Positions 1 through 5,263 of a stretch of 5,285 nt of DNA are shown in pieces; position 1 is the first letter of the stretch; the number at the start of each line of letters is the position of its first letter. The DNA comes from Caldilineae bacterium (lineage in GTDB: Bacteria > Chloroflexota > Anaerolineae > J102). Both the position numbers and the translations under genes were made by a program. The DNA is taken from positions 1 through 5,285 of the forward strand of contig DUEQ01000075.1 in the NCBI GenBank assembly GCA_011192085.1. The letters are read 5' to 3'. Under the pieces are notes generated by a model, which was given only the letters and a program-made list of their open reading frames with translations, did not search any database and was not told where the DNA came from.

Positions 1-1218
1 ATGACTCCTTATTACAGCAAGATCACCGGCTGGGGCATGTATGTTCCCTCCAAGGTGGTGACGAACCATGATCTGGAAAGGATGATGGACACCAGCGACG
101 AATGGATCGTCACCCGCACGGGCATTCGCGAGCGACGAATCGTCTCCGAGGGGGAAACAACCGTCAGCATGTCGGTGGCCGCTTCCCGTCAGGCCATGGA
201 GAAGGCGGGCATCGGGCCCGAAGATCTGGACATGATCATTCTCGCTTCATCCACGCCCGACTACCTCGTGCCCCCCGCATCCAGCATGGTGCAAGACCAG
301 TTGGGCGCACAATGCGGCGCGTTCACCTTGGTCGCAGGCTGCTCGGGCTTTGTCTACGCTCTGGCCACAGCAGCCCAGTTCGTGCAGACTGGAGCGTATC
401 GACATGTGCTGGTTATCGGCGCCGAAGTCATCAGCGCGGGCCTTGATTGGGAGGATCGCAACACCGCCGTGCTCTTCGGCGACGGCGCGGGGGCAGTGAT
501 CGTTAGTCGCACCACCCAGCCCGGCGGCATGCTCAGCATGAAGCTGGGGTCCGACGGCTCCGGTTGGGACGCGCTTATCGTCCCCGCCTTGGGCACAAAA
601 AACTATCCCGACCACCAACATATCGACAACAAAGAGCATCGGCTGAAAATGAAGGGCCGGCCGGTCTTCAAATTCGCGACGAGAGTCATGAGCGACGCGA
701 CCATCGAGGTCGTCTCCCAAGCTGGACTGACCATGGATGATATCGACGTGCTCATCCCTCACCAAGCTAACCAACGCATCATCGATCTGGCCCTGCGTCG
801 CCTGAAGTTTCCCGCAGAAAAAACCATCGTCAATCTCGACCGTTATGGCAACACGTCGGCCGCATCCGTGCCTCTGGCCCTGGTGGAGGCGCTGGAAGAT
901 GGTCGTCTGAAAGAGAACGACAAGACGGTCATGATTGCCTTCGGCGCGGGCCTGACCTATGCCGCTGTGGTCTGGGAATTCCAGCCCTTCGAGGTCTCGC
1001 CCGAAGAGGCGCAGGAAGCCATCCTGGTCACCAACTGGCCTGTGGACAGCGCGTTCCAGCGGAAGATGCAGGAGATGCGCATTGCAGCCTGGAAGATGAA
1101 GGTCCAGGCCCGCACCAAGGCTTCCGAAGCCTCCATGGCCATCATGCTCCCCCTCTATTCCTTCCGCAAGGGCCTGAAGAAGCGCATGCAGAACGGGGAT
1201 AAGGATAAGAAGAAATAG
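1..1218 (+). CDS. fabH: Beta-ketoacyl-ACP synthase III (FabH-type) with C-terminal extension
   Basis: Predicted to catalyse the first condensation of type II fatty-acid synthesis in the cytoplasm, joining an acyl-CoA starter to malonyl-ACP. The thiolase-fold triad is visible: Cys114 in AGCSGF, His254 in PHQANQR and Asn284 in YGNTSAAS. Other family signatures are DTSDEWI (30-36), RTGI (39-42) and FGDGAGA (159-165). The family core ends near residue 327 (VVWEF), matching the usual length of about 320-330. Residues 328-405 are extra: an acidic stretch, then a Met-, Lys- and Arg-rich segment ending in KDKKK. By eye, Val90 falls where E. coli FabH has the pocket residue Phe87, which could alter starter choice; this is inference. 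The ATG is the first base of the window, so its ribosome site and promoter are not visible; a start farther upstream cannot be excluded. It is followed by a strong terminator. Confidence 0.93.
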   Translation: MTPYYSKITGWGMYVPSKVVTNHDLERMMDTSDEWIVTRTGIRERRIVSEGETTVSMSVAASRQAMEKAGIGPEDLDMIILASSTPDYLVPPASSMVQDQLGAQCGAFTLVAGCSGFVYALATAAQFVQTGAYRHVLVIGAEVISAGLDWEDRNTAVLFGDGAGAVIVSRTTQPGGMLSMKLGSDGSGWDALIVPALGTKNYPDHQHIDNKEHRLKMKGRPVFKFATRVMSDATIEVVSQAGLTMDDIDVLIPHQANQRIIDLALRRLKFPAEKTIVNLDRYGNTSAASVPLALVEALEDGRLKENDKTVMIAFGAGLTYAAVVWEFQPFEVSPEEAQEAILVTNWPVDSAFQRKMQEMRIAAWKMKVQARTKASEASMAIMLPLYSFRKGLKKRMQNGDKDKKK

Positions 1219-1247
1219 CCCCAACGCATTCGTCTCTCCATGCAAAC

Positions 1248-1287
1248 AACCCGCAGGCGGCTAGTTCCCCTGCGGGTTTTGTTATTT
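1248..1287 (+). terminator. Rho-independent terminator of fabH, possibly bidirectional
   Basis: A perfect 10-bp stem (AACCCGCAGG at 1248-1257 paired with CCTGCGGGTT at 1269-1278) encloses an 11-base loop and runs into a T-rich tail on the + strand (TTTTGTTATTT, 1277-1287). It lies 30 bases after the fabH stop, in the convergent gap before the - strand gene ending at 1336. Read on the - strand, the hairpin is followed by a weaker tract (TTGTTTGC), so it may also stop the opposing transcript, less efficiently. Confidence 0.88.
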
Positions 1288-1335
1288 CCAACGTTGCAGG
1301 CGGCAATCTGCCGAAACCAATAGGAGGGCGAATCA

Positions 1336-2082
1336 TCATCCATCACCCATTTTGCGCGCCACCAGGAGTTTTCCCGCCAGCAGGGAGAGCGCGAATTTCC
1401 GCTCCCCTTTCGTCACGAAGTCGATGGTGACGTATGTGTCCTCTTTGCCTGGCTCGATGGCGGTGACTACGCCCACGCCGAAGTGGCTGTGTTTCACCCG
1501 TTGTCCCACTTTCAGGCGGTTGGGGTTGATCTTGCGCTTGGGCTGTGGCGCGGGTCTCTTCAGGTCAGCGATGGCCTGGGCCTCGCGATCGCGCCAGGAT
1601 TCTGCATAGAGGGCCAGGTCTTCGGTTTTTTTCACTCGTTTGCGAATCGCCTCGATGCTGCGATTGGCCCGATCCAGCTTTCGCATGAGGTCGGCCTTGC
1701 CCTTGAAACGCCCGGTTTTGGCGATACGCCGGGCCGCACCGCCGATGGTCATCTGCACCCGGCGCAACTGCTTGTCGGGAAAAGGGTCATTGGGATCGAG
1801 CAGGATGAGATCGATGCCATGCTGTCGGCAAAGCTCCCTGCGGGTTTCATCCCGCGACCGCTCTTCCAGCTCCTCCCAATCGCTCTTGCGACGCTGTCCT
1901 TTGGCCTTCATGCCCACAAAGCGCACGGCCACGCCGATTTCGGGATAGAGATAATCGAGTTTGAGTTTGCGTTTCGTGGCTGGGTTCACCAGCCAGTCGG
2001 GAGAGGCGTTTTTCTCGACGGCGAAGCCGTCGAAGACGCGGGCCAGGATCTCGTTCCAGCCCATGAAGTGGAGATAGCTCAT
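1336..2082 (-). CDS. Degenerate restriction-endonuclease-like domain fused to a UvrD/PcrA-type Tudor domain
   Basis: Function unknown; 248 residues. Residues about 10-100 look like a PD-(D/E)XK fold: LDYLYPEIGVAVRFVG (42-57) resembles the core hairpin, followed by RD (77-78) and CRQHGIDLILLDP (85-97), the late helix-strand seen in Vsr/DUF559-like enzymes. The expected second acidic residue appears replaced by Arg54, so catalysis may be lost. Residues 125-175 are charged and helical, perhaps coiled coil. Residues 190-243 (LKVGQRVKHSHFGVGVVTAIE...) match the Tudor-like C-terminal domain of UvrD/PcrA helicases, which contacts RNA polymerase in PcrA. No helicase motifs are present. It starts 42 bases after the upstream dehydrogenase stop. 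No Shine-Dalgarno is seen, and Met7 is an alternative start. Two tandem TGA stops end it. The Tudor call is good; the nuclease-like call is moderate. A role in repair or transcription is inference. Confidence 0.8.
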   Translation of the reverse strand: MSYLHFMGWNEILARVFDGFAVEKNASPDWLVNPATKRKLKLDYLYPEIGVAVRFVGMKAKGQRRKSDWEELEERSRDETRRELCRQHGIDLILLDPNDPFPDKQLRRVQMTIGGAARRIAKTGRFKGKADLMRKLDRANRSIEAIRKRVKKTEDLALYAESWRDREAQAIADLKRPAPQPKRKINPNRLKVGQRVKHSHFGVGVVTAIEPGKEDTYVTIDFVTKGERKFALSLLAGKLLVARKMGDG

Positions 2083-2124
2083 GACGTTGTGAGGGAATGG
2101 AGATGGGAGATCGGAGGGTGAGGG

Positions 2125-2913
2125 CTAGGCTTGTTGGAAACGTTGCAGGACGCGGTCCATCAGCCAGGGCGCGAGGGTGGACGTCCATACGAAGACGCGG
2201 TCGAACAGCGTGGGATAGGCGTCGCGGGGCTCCTTGATTGCAGCTCGCACGATGGCCTTACCCACATCCTCGGCCGAGGTGACCTTGGCCCGGCCCTTGC
2301 CCTGGGCTGACGCGGGACCGGTGAGCAGGTTGTCGCTGAAGTTCGTGGCGGTCACGCCTGGATAGAAGCTCACCACCCGCACGTTGTCGCGCTTCAGCTC
2401 CACGCGGATGCTCTCGCTGAATGCGTTGAGCGCGAATTTCGACGCGCAATAGACGCTGATGCCCGGCATGGCCCGTCGCCCCACAATGGAGGAGATGTTG
2501 ATGATGAGGCCATCTCGGCGTTGCCGCATCCCGGGCAACACGGCTTCGGTCATCATCAGCGCGCCCCAAAAGTTGATATCGAAGAGTTGACGCCCTTTGT
2601 CGTAGTCGATTTCTCCCACCGGACTGCTCATGCCCACGCCCGCGTTGTTCACCAGGATGTCGATCTGCCCGAACGCGTCCAAAGTGCGCTGCACCGCGGT
2701 CTCGATAGCTTTCCGTTGGGCCACATCGGCCACGATGGGCAACGCTCGCACGCCCGGCCGCTGGTTCAGCTCAGCGGCCAGGGCTTCGATGAGATGTTGG
2801 GAGCGGGCCAGCAGGGCCAGATTGACGGGGTAGGCCGCGAAGGCGCGGGCCGCGGCCGCGCCAATGCCCTGGGACGCTCCGGTGATGAGGATGGTTTGGC
2901 CGTTGAGTTGCAT
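2125..2913 (-). CDS. Short-chain dehydrogenase/reductase (classical SDR)
   Basis: NAD(P)-dependent oxidoreductase of the classical SDR family, 262 residues, typical length. The Rossmann dinucleotide motif TGASQGIG is at 11-18, NNAG at 89-92, and the catalytic tetrad is Asn114, Ser142, Tyr155 and Lys159 (YCASK), followed by YPG (184-186). Arg37 at the end of the second strand (ALLARS) favours NADP(H) over NAD by family rule. The C-terminal 30 residues are aromatic and hydrophobic (FVWTSTLAPWLM), which may hold substrate or touch the membrane. The substrate cannot be told from sequence; a general keto-reductase is the safest name. The ATG at 2913 is secure at the 5' side because an in-frame TAG sits four codons upstream at 2923-2925. 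No Shine-Dalgarno is visible. It lies 85 bases after the FnIII-like gene, a gap holding a PIN-like remnant. Confidence 0.93.
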   Translation of the reverse strand: MQLNGQTILITGASQGIGAAAARAFAAYPVNLALLARSQHLIEALAAELNQRPGVRALPIVADVAQRKAIETAVQRTLDAFGQIDILVNNAGVGMSSPVGEIDYDKGRQLFDINFWGALMMTEAVLPGMRQRRDGLIINISSIVGRRAMPGISVYCASKFALNAFSESIRVELKRDNVRVVSFYPGVTATNFSDNLLTGPASAQGKGRAKVTSAEDVGKAIVRAAIKEPRDAYPTLFDRVFVWTSTLAPWLMDRVLQRFQQA

Positions 2914-2922
2914 AGGAATGGT

Positions 2923-3009
2923 CTAGATTGTGTGATGGCGAGGAACGATGATGGGATTCAAAGCGATGGCATTCACCGCCGATGCCAGGTGTAAAGCGTC
3001 AACGGAATA
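2923..3009 (-). pseudogene. Remnant of a PIN-domain (VapC-like) toxin C-terminus
   Basis: Read on the - strand from about 3009, this short frame gives YSVDALHLASA, then about 17 residues ending in PIIVPRHHTI before TAG at 2923-2925. DALHLASA (3000-2977) is characteristic of the third acidic motif of PIN-domain ribonucleases, and the following helix then hydrophobic strand (PIIV) sits where PIN domains have the strand leading to their last T-x-D motif. That last motif is absent here, and nothing upstream of about 3010 is recognisably PIN, because the sequence there codes for the FnIII-like lipoprotein in another frame. The fragment overlaps the last codon and stop of that gene, and its TAG is the in-frame stop just before the SDR start. 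No antitoxin is visible. It is either a decayed toxin tail or a chance match; the eight-residue motif makes chance less likely. Confidence 0.45.
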
Positions 3010-3412
3010 CGCTTCCAAGCAGCCAGCCAGCGCCCACAGCGACCGCCGCTCCGACCACCCACCAGGGCCAGGGGGGAAGCCTCGACCCCGACTGCATTTC
3101 GATGGGCGGAAACCGGGTGGTTTTGCCCGAAAGCTCGACCTCTTCCAGTTGATAATAGTACGTCTTGCCAGGCTCAGCGCCGACATCCTTGAATGCGTAT
3201 CGCCCGCCACGCACCGGGTCCTCCGAAGGAGGGATGAGGGCGTCGTTGATTTTGACCCAAGGTCCGTCTGGGCTTTCGCTGCGATACAGATTGAAGCCCG
3301 CGGTCTCCATCTCGGAAGCGGTTTCCCAGGTGATGGTCGCGCCCTGGCGGGCGCAGCCCGCGAGCAGCAGCGCGCTGAGAAAAAGGATGAGCAGGGTCAG
3401 ATATCGGATCAT
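2999..3412 (-). CDS. Lipoprotein with a fibronectin-III-like domain and C-terminal membrane segment
   Basis: Exported protein of 137 residues. The N-terminus is a lipoprotein signal peptide with lipobox LAGC, giving lipidated Cys20 after cleavage. Residues about 25-100 resemble one FnIII-like beta sandwich: ATITWETASE, AGFNLYRSESPDGPWVKIN, then TYYYQLEEVELSG, the pattern common in bacterial surface and secreted proteins. Residues 116-134 (WPWWVVGAAVAVGAGWLLG) form a second hydrophobic span, followed by a very short SVFR tail. Having both a lipid anchor and a C-terminal span is unusual. Its ATG overlaps the sortase stop in an ATGA arrangement, so translation is likely coupled and the two proteins are probably made together. 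It may be a sortase partner or substrate, but no LPXTG motif is seen before the span (the sequence there is RLPPWPW). The end of the gene abuts a PIN-like remnant. Confidence 0.87.
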   Translation of the reverse strand: MIRYLTLLILFLSALLLAGCARQGATITWETASEMETAGFNLYRSESPDGPWVKINDALIPPSEDPVRGGRYAFKDVGAEPGKTYYYQLEEVELSGKTTRFPPIEMQSGSRLPPWPWWVVGAAVAVGAGWLLGSVFR

Positions 3413-4218
3413 GGCGTGCGTATCTCGGTCAGCGCGCCCGTGATGATGACGCGATGGGTGTTGTTTTCGGGCGGCCAGCAGGTGATGAGGGTAAGTTGGG
3501 GGAAGTCGGTGGGGAGCAGGTAGCTGGCGTTTTCGTTGCGTTCGGCCACCGACGCACGGGCTTCGGGGAATCGTCGCCAGCCGGTGACGCGATACACAAA
3601 ACGGCGACCTAGTTCATCCTCCAAAATCATGGGATCGCCCAATTTCAGAGGCATGTCCCGTTCGCCGACGCTGGAGAGGGGAGCGAAAACGGCGTCGCCG
3701 ATGTTGTTGTGGCCCGAGATGACCACGTTTCCCAGCTCGCCGGGGAAAGCGCTGTCGATGTGGCGTCCGGCCGCAGAGTCGGGCACATCCCATTCGGTGC
3801 GTACGCCTTGGGCGTCGGAGGTGGCGTGCCAGCCCATGGGCTGCACTCGCACATCCATTCCCAGCGCGGGGATGATCAGCCGAACGGGCGAGCGGCCCTG
3901 GCCCGGGGGCAGCGGCGCGATGGTGGGGATGGTCGCCGGCCCCTCGGCGTCAACGCGCATTGGGGGCGCGGAAGGCCGTGGTGAGAAAGGCGCAGGCTCC
4001 GGGGCCGGGATGAGCGTGGGGTCGGGAATGGGGGGAGGGGTTGGCGAGGGCGTGGGATTGAGGAGCGGGCGCGGGGATGGAATGTGCGTGGGCGTCCATG
4101 TGGGCGGCGCAGCGGTGAGGGAGGCGGGCGAAGTCGGGGTGACCGCGCCGCTGCATGCTGACAGCGTCACGGCCATCCACAACAACCAGAAGGTAGCGCT
4201 CGTCAACCGCCCGGACAT
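3409..4218 (-). CDS. Sortase family transpeptidase, predicted lipoprotein
   Basis: Cysteine transpeptidase or protease of the sortase superfamily acting outside the membrane, 269 residues. The catalytic triad is His170 (ISGHNN), Cys247 (LTLITCWP) and Arg256 (THRVII), in the expected order and spacing within a domain from about 110 to 265. The N-terminus is hydrophobic and ends in LSAC, a lipobox-like motif with Cys22, rather than the uncleaved membrane anchor usual for sortases. Residues about 25-108 form a long Pro/Thr/Ser linker (such as TPSPTPPPIPDP) that would hold the enzyme away from the membrane. There is no C-terminal membrane span. I do not assign a class; the TLxTC motif is shared by several. 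It overlaps the downstream FnIII lipoprotein by four bases. The ATG at 4218 has only a weak AGG just upstream. No LPXTG substrate is present in the window. Confidence 0.93.
   Translation of the reverse strand: MSGRLTSATFWLLWMAVTLSACSGAVTPTSPASLTAAPPTWTPTHIPSPRPLLNPTPSPTPPPIPDPTLIPAPEPAPFSPRPSAPPMRVDAEGPATIPTIAPLPPGQGRSPVRLIIPALGMDVRVQPMGWHATSDAQGVRTEWDVPDSAAGRHIDSAFPGELGNVVISGHNNIGDAVFAPLSSVGERDMPLKLGDPMILEDELGRRFVYRVTGWRRFPEARASVAERNENASYLLPTDFPQLTLITCWPPENNTHRVIITGALTEIRTP
4018..4040 (+). other. Potential G-quadruplex on the template strand of the sortase gene
   Basis: The + strand has four G runs with short loops (GGGG-TC-GGG-AAT-GGGGGG-A-GGGG), which satisfies the common G3+N1-7 rule, and further GGG runs follow at 4048-4056. 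It lies within the region coding for the Pro-rich linker and is opposite runs of CCC proline codons, so it may be only a by-product of that composition. The sortase mRNA itself carries the C-rich side. Confidence 0.5.
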
Positions 4219-4221
4219 GGC

Positions 4222-4299
4222 CTAATCGCATTGATCCAGATGGGGCTTGACGATGTGGAGCGCCAGGGTCATCGGCAGCGCGCCGCCCATAATCATGCC
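4222..4299 (-). other. In-frame continuation of the small membrane ORF past a TGA codon
   Basis: After the TGA at 4302-4300 the same frame stays open for 25 further codons, reading GMIMGGALPMTLALHIVK and then PHLDQCD, to a TAG at 4224-4222, three bases before the sortase ATG. The first part is a moderately hydrophobic stretch that could be a second membrane span. Together the two parts would make a 63-codon, two-span peptide interrupted once. It could be a mutated gene, a base error, a separate tiny ORF from the ATG at 4296, or untranslated spacer. I see no convincing selenocysteine hairpin after the TGA. Confidence 0.3.
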
Positions 4300-4413
4300 T
4301 CAGGCCGGTGCGCCCGCGGCCGCAAAGATGACGAAGGCAAGGACGGCGATGGCGATGGCGGTGACGATGTAAAGAGAGAGGCCCATCTTTTTCCAGAACC
4401 ACATAGCAACCAT
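4300..4413 (-). CDS. Small single-span membrane peptide (37 aa)
   Basis: Unrecognised small ORF. Translation starts MVAMWFWKKMG, followed by a strongly hydrophobic span LSLYIVTAIAIAVLAFVIFA (residues about 12-31) and a short AAGAPA tail. Aromatic and lysine residues before the span suggest the N-terminus stays in the cytoplasm by the positive-inside rule. It begins 12 bases after the msrA stop, in the same frame and on the same strand, and precedes the sortase, so it sits inside the gene run. No Shine-Dalgarno precedes the ATG at 4413; Met4 (4404) and Met10 (4386, preceded by GGAAAAAG) are alternative starts. The same frame reopens after its TGA. The hydrophobic pattern and position argue for a real product; the length and lack of a ribosome site argue for caution. 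Confidence 0.55.
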   Translation of the reverse strand: MVAMWFWKKMGLSLYIVTAIAIAVLAFVIFAAAGAPA

Positions 4414-4425
4414 GCAACAAAAGCT

Positions 4426-4980
4426 CTAACTTTGAAGGGATTGTTTCAATCTGTATGGGAACTTCTGCCGTATTTTTTGCACCTTGGGCGCGACCACGAG
4501 CTGGCAATAGGGCGCGTGGGGATGGCGCTGGAAGTATTTCTGATGATACGCCTCCGCCTGATAGAACGCGTCCAGCAGCACGACTTCGGTGACGATGGGG
4601 TCGGGCCAGGTCCCCGCGGCCTCCAACTTGCGGATGGTCTCCAGGGCGATGCGGCGCTGCTCCTCATCATGGTAGAGGATGATGGATCGGTATTGCGGGC
4701 CCACATCCGCGCCCTGGCGGTTGGGCGTGGTGGGATCATGAATCGTGAAAAAGATATCCAGAAGCTCACGAAAGGTGATCTGTTGGGGGTCATAGGTGAC
4801 TTGCACCACCTCTGCATGGCCCGTGCGCCCGGTGGAGACTTGCTCGTAGGTGGGATTGGGCGCATGCCCGCCCGCGTAACCGGACACGACCTCCATCACC
4901 CCCGCGACTTGATCGAAAGCAGCCTCCAGACACCAAAAGCAGCCCCCGCCCAACGTCGCCCGTTCCAGTCGTTGACTCAT
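4426..4980 (-). CDS. msrA: Peptide-methionine (S)-S-oxide reductase MsrA
   Basis: Reduces the S epimer of methionine sulfoxide in proteins and free methionine, using thioredoxin or a similar reductant; cytoplasmic, since no signal peptide is present. The signature GGGCFWCLEAAF starts at residue 11 and gives nucleophile Cys14. Other family blocks follow in order: GYAGG (34-38), GHAEVVQVTYDP (54-65), FFTIHDPTTPNRQG (77-90), DVGPQYRS (92-99) and YHQKY (145-149). Cys159 in HAPYC is at the usual resolving position, as in short MsrA proteins with one C-terminal resolving Cys. Length (184) is typical, with no MsrB fusion and no MsrB gene in the window. The start overlaps the stop of the upstream zinc-ribbon gene as ATGA, and a GGGGGAAGG tract just before the ATG may serve as ribosome site. 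Confidence 0.97.
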   Translation of the reverse strand: MSQRLERATLGGGCFWCLEAAFDQVAGVMEVVSGYAGGHAPNPTYEQVSTGRTGHAEVVQVTYDPQQITFRELLDIFFTIHDPTTPNRQGADVGPQYRSIILYHDEEQRRIALETIRKLEAAGTWPDPIVTEVVLLDAFYQAEAYHQKYFQRHPHAPYCQLVVAPKVQKIRQKFPYRLKQSLQS

Positions 4981-5249
4981 GAGCCTTCCCCCGACGTGAG
5001 GAGGATATCTTCAGCCAAGCTGATGACCGAGAGACAGGATTGGCACTCGGCCTTGCCCTCATCGGTCAGCCGGGCGTAATGTCCGCACGCGGGACAGGTG
5101 ATCGCGATCCGTTGAACTGCTTGTTTCACCAGCAGACGGATGACCTCCTCCCGGCTGGGCAATGCCAGCGCGTCTTGCAGAAGAGCGATCATCTCCTCCT
5201 CTTCGGGCGTGAGGTTCATGTCCAGATGATGGGGTTGATTCACTGTCAT
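4977..5249 (-). CDS. Small protein with ribbon-helix-helix-like N-terminus and Cys4 zinc ribbon
   Basis: Unrecognised 90-residue cytoplasmic protein. Residues about 13-48 (LTPEEEEMIALLQDAL, then SREEVIRLLVKQAVQRI) form two helices; the second resembles the last helix of ribbon-helix-helix DNA-binding proteins, although the preceding strand is not distinct. Residues 52-72 hold two CxxC pairs (CPACG at 52-56 and CQSC at 69-72) separated by a 13-residue loop, a rubredoxin-like zinc ribbon. A DNA-binding regulator or a protein-binding adaptor fits. Its stop overlaps the msrA start (ATGA), so it is co-translated with msrA, and an oxidation-sensitive Cys4 site would suit that context; this is inference. 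The ATG at 5249 was chosen because AAGGAG lies eight bases upstream; Met11 has no such site. Confidence 0.85.
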   Translation of the reverse strand: MTVNQPHHLDMNLTPEEEEMIALLQDALALPSREEVIRLLVKQAVQRIAITCPACGHYARLTDEGKAECQSCLSVISLAEDILLTSGEGS

Positions 5250-5257
5250 AAGGCGAG

Positions 5258-5263
5258 CTCCTT
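5258..5263 (-). promoter_or_regulatory. Shine-Dalgarno site of the zinc-ribbon/msrA operon
   Basis: AAGGAG on the - strand, eight bases before the ATG at 5249. It is the best ribosome site in the window and fixes the start of the first - strand gene. Only 22 bases remain between it and the window edge, and no convincing promoter is visible there. Confidence 0.75.

Noticed and set aside
247..1245. Long open frame of 332 codons antisense to fabH
   Set aside because: It lies opposite a clear FabH with intact catalytic motifs, its translation is low-complexity and rich in His/Gly/Leu with no domain, and such frames are expected in GC-rich genes.
1301..1313. Small hairpin CGGCA-ATC-TGCCG just after the Tudor gene stop
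   Set aside because: Five-base stem with a three-base loop and no T tract on either strand; too weak to call a terminator.
1483..2121. 212-codon open frame on + opposite the Tudor protein
   Set aside because: Mirror frame of a - strand gene with recognisable domains; no motif and no ribosome site.
2914..2998. Promoter for the SDR gene in the gap before it
   Set aside because: TTGACG and TTGAAT occur on the - strand, but no -10-like hexamer lies at 16-18 bases from either.
3536..4225. 229-codon frame on + opposite the sortase, rich in Gly/Val/Arg
   Set aside because: Its repetitive glycine-rich part is the reverse of the proline-rich linker; the sortase triad shows the true strand.
4282..4302. 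Possible selenocysteine insertion hairpin after the TGA of the small membrane ORF
   Set aside because: The only nearby pairing (GGCAGC with GCCGCC) has a mismatch and an impossibly small loop, and the peptide resembles no known selenoprotein.
3950..4507. 185-codon - strand frame spanning the end of msrA, the small ORF and the sortase linker, with an HRHRHRHR run
   Set aside because: Out of frame with three better supported genes; the His/Arg run comes from a short GCCATC repeat that codes for the AIAIA span of the membrane peptide.
4231..5079. 282-codon frame on + opposite msrA
   Set aside because: Antisense to an unmistakable MsrA; no domain and no start signal.
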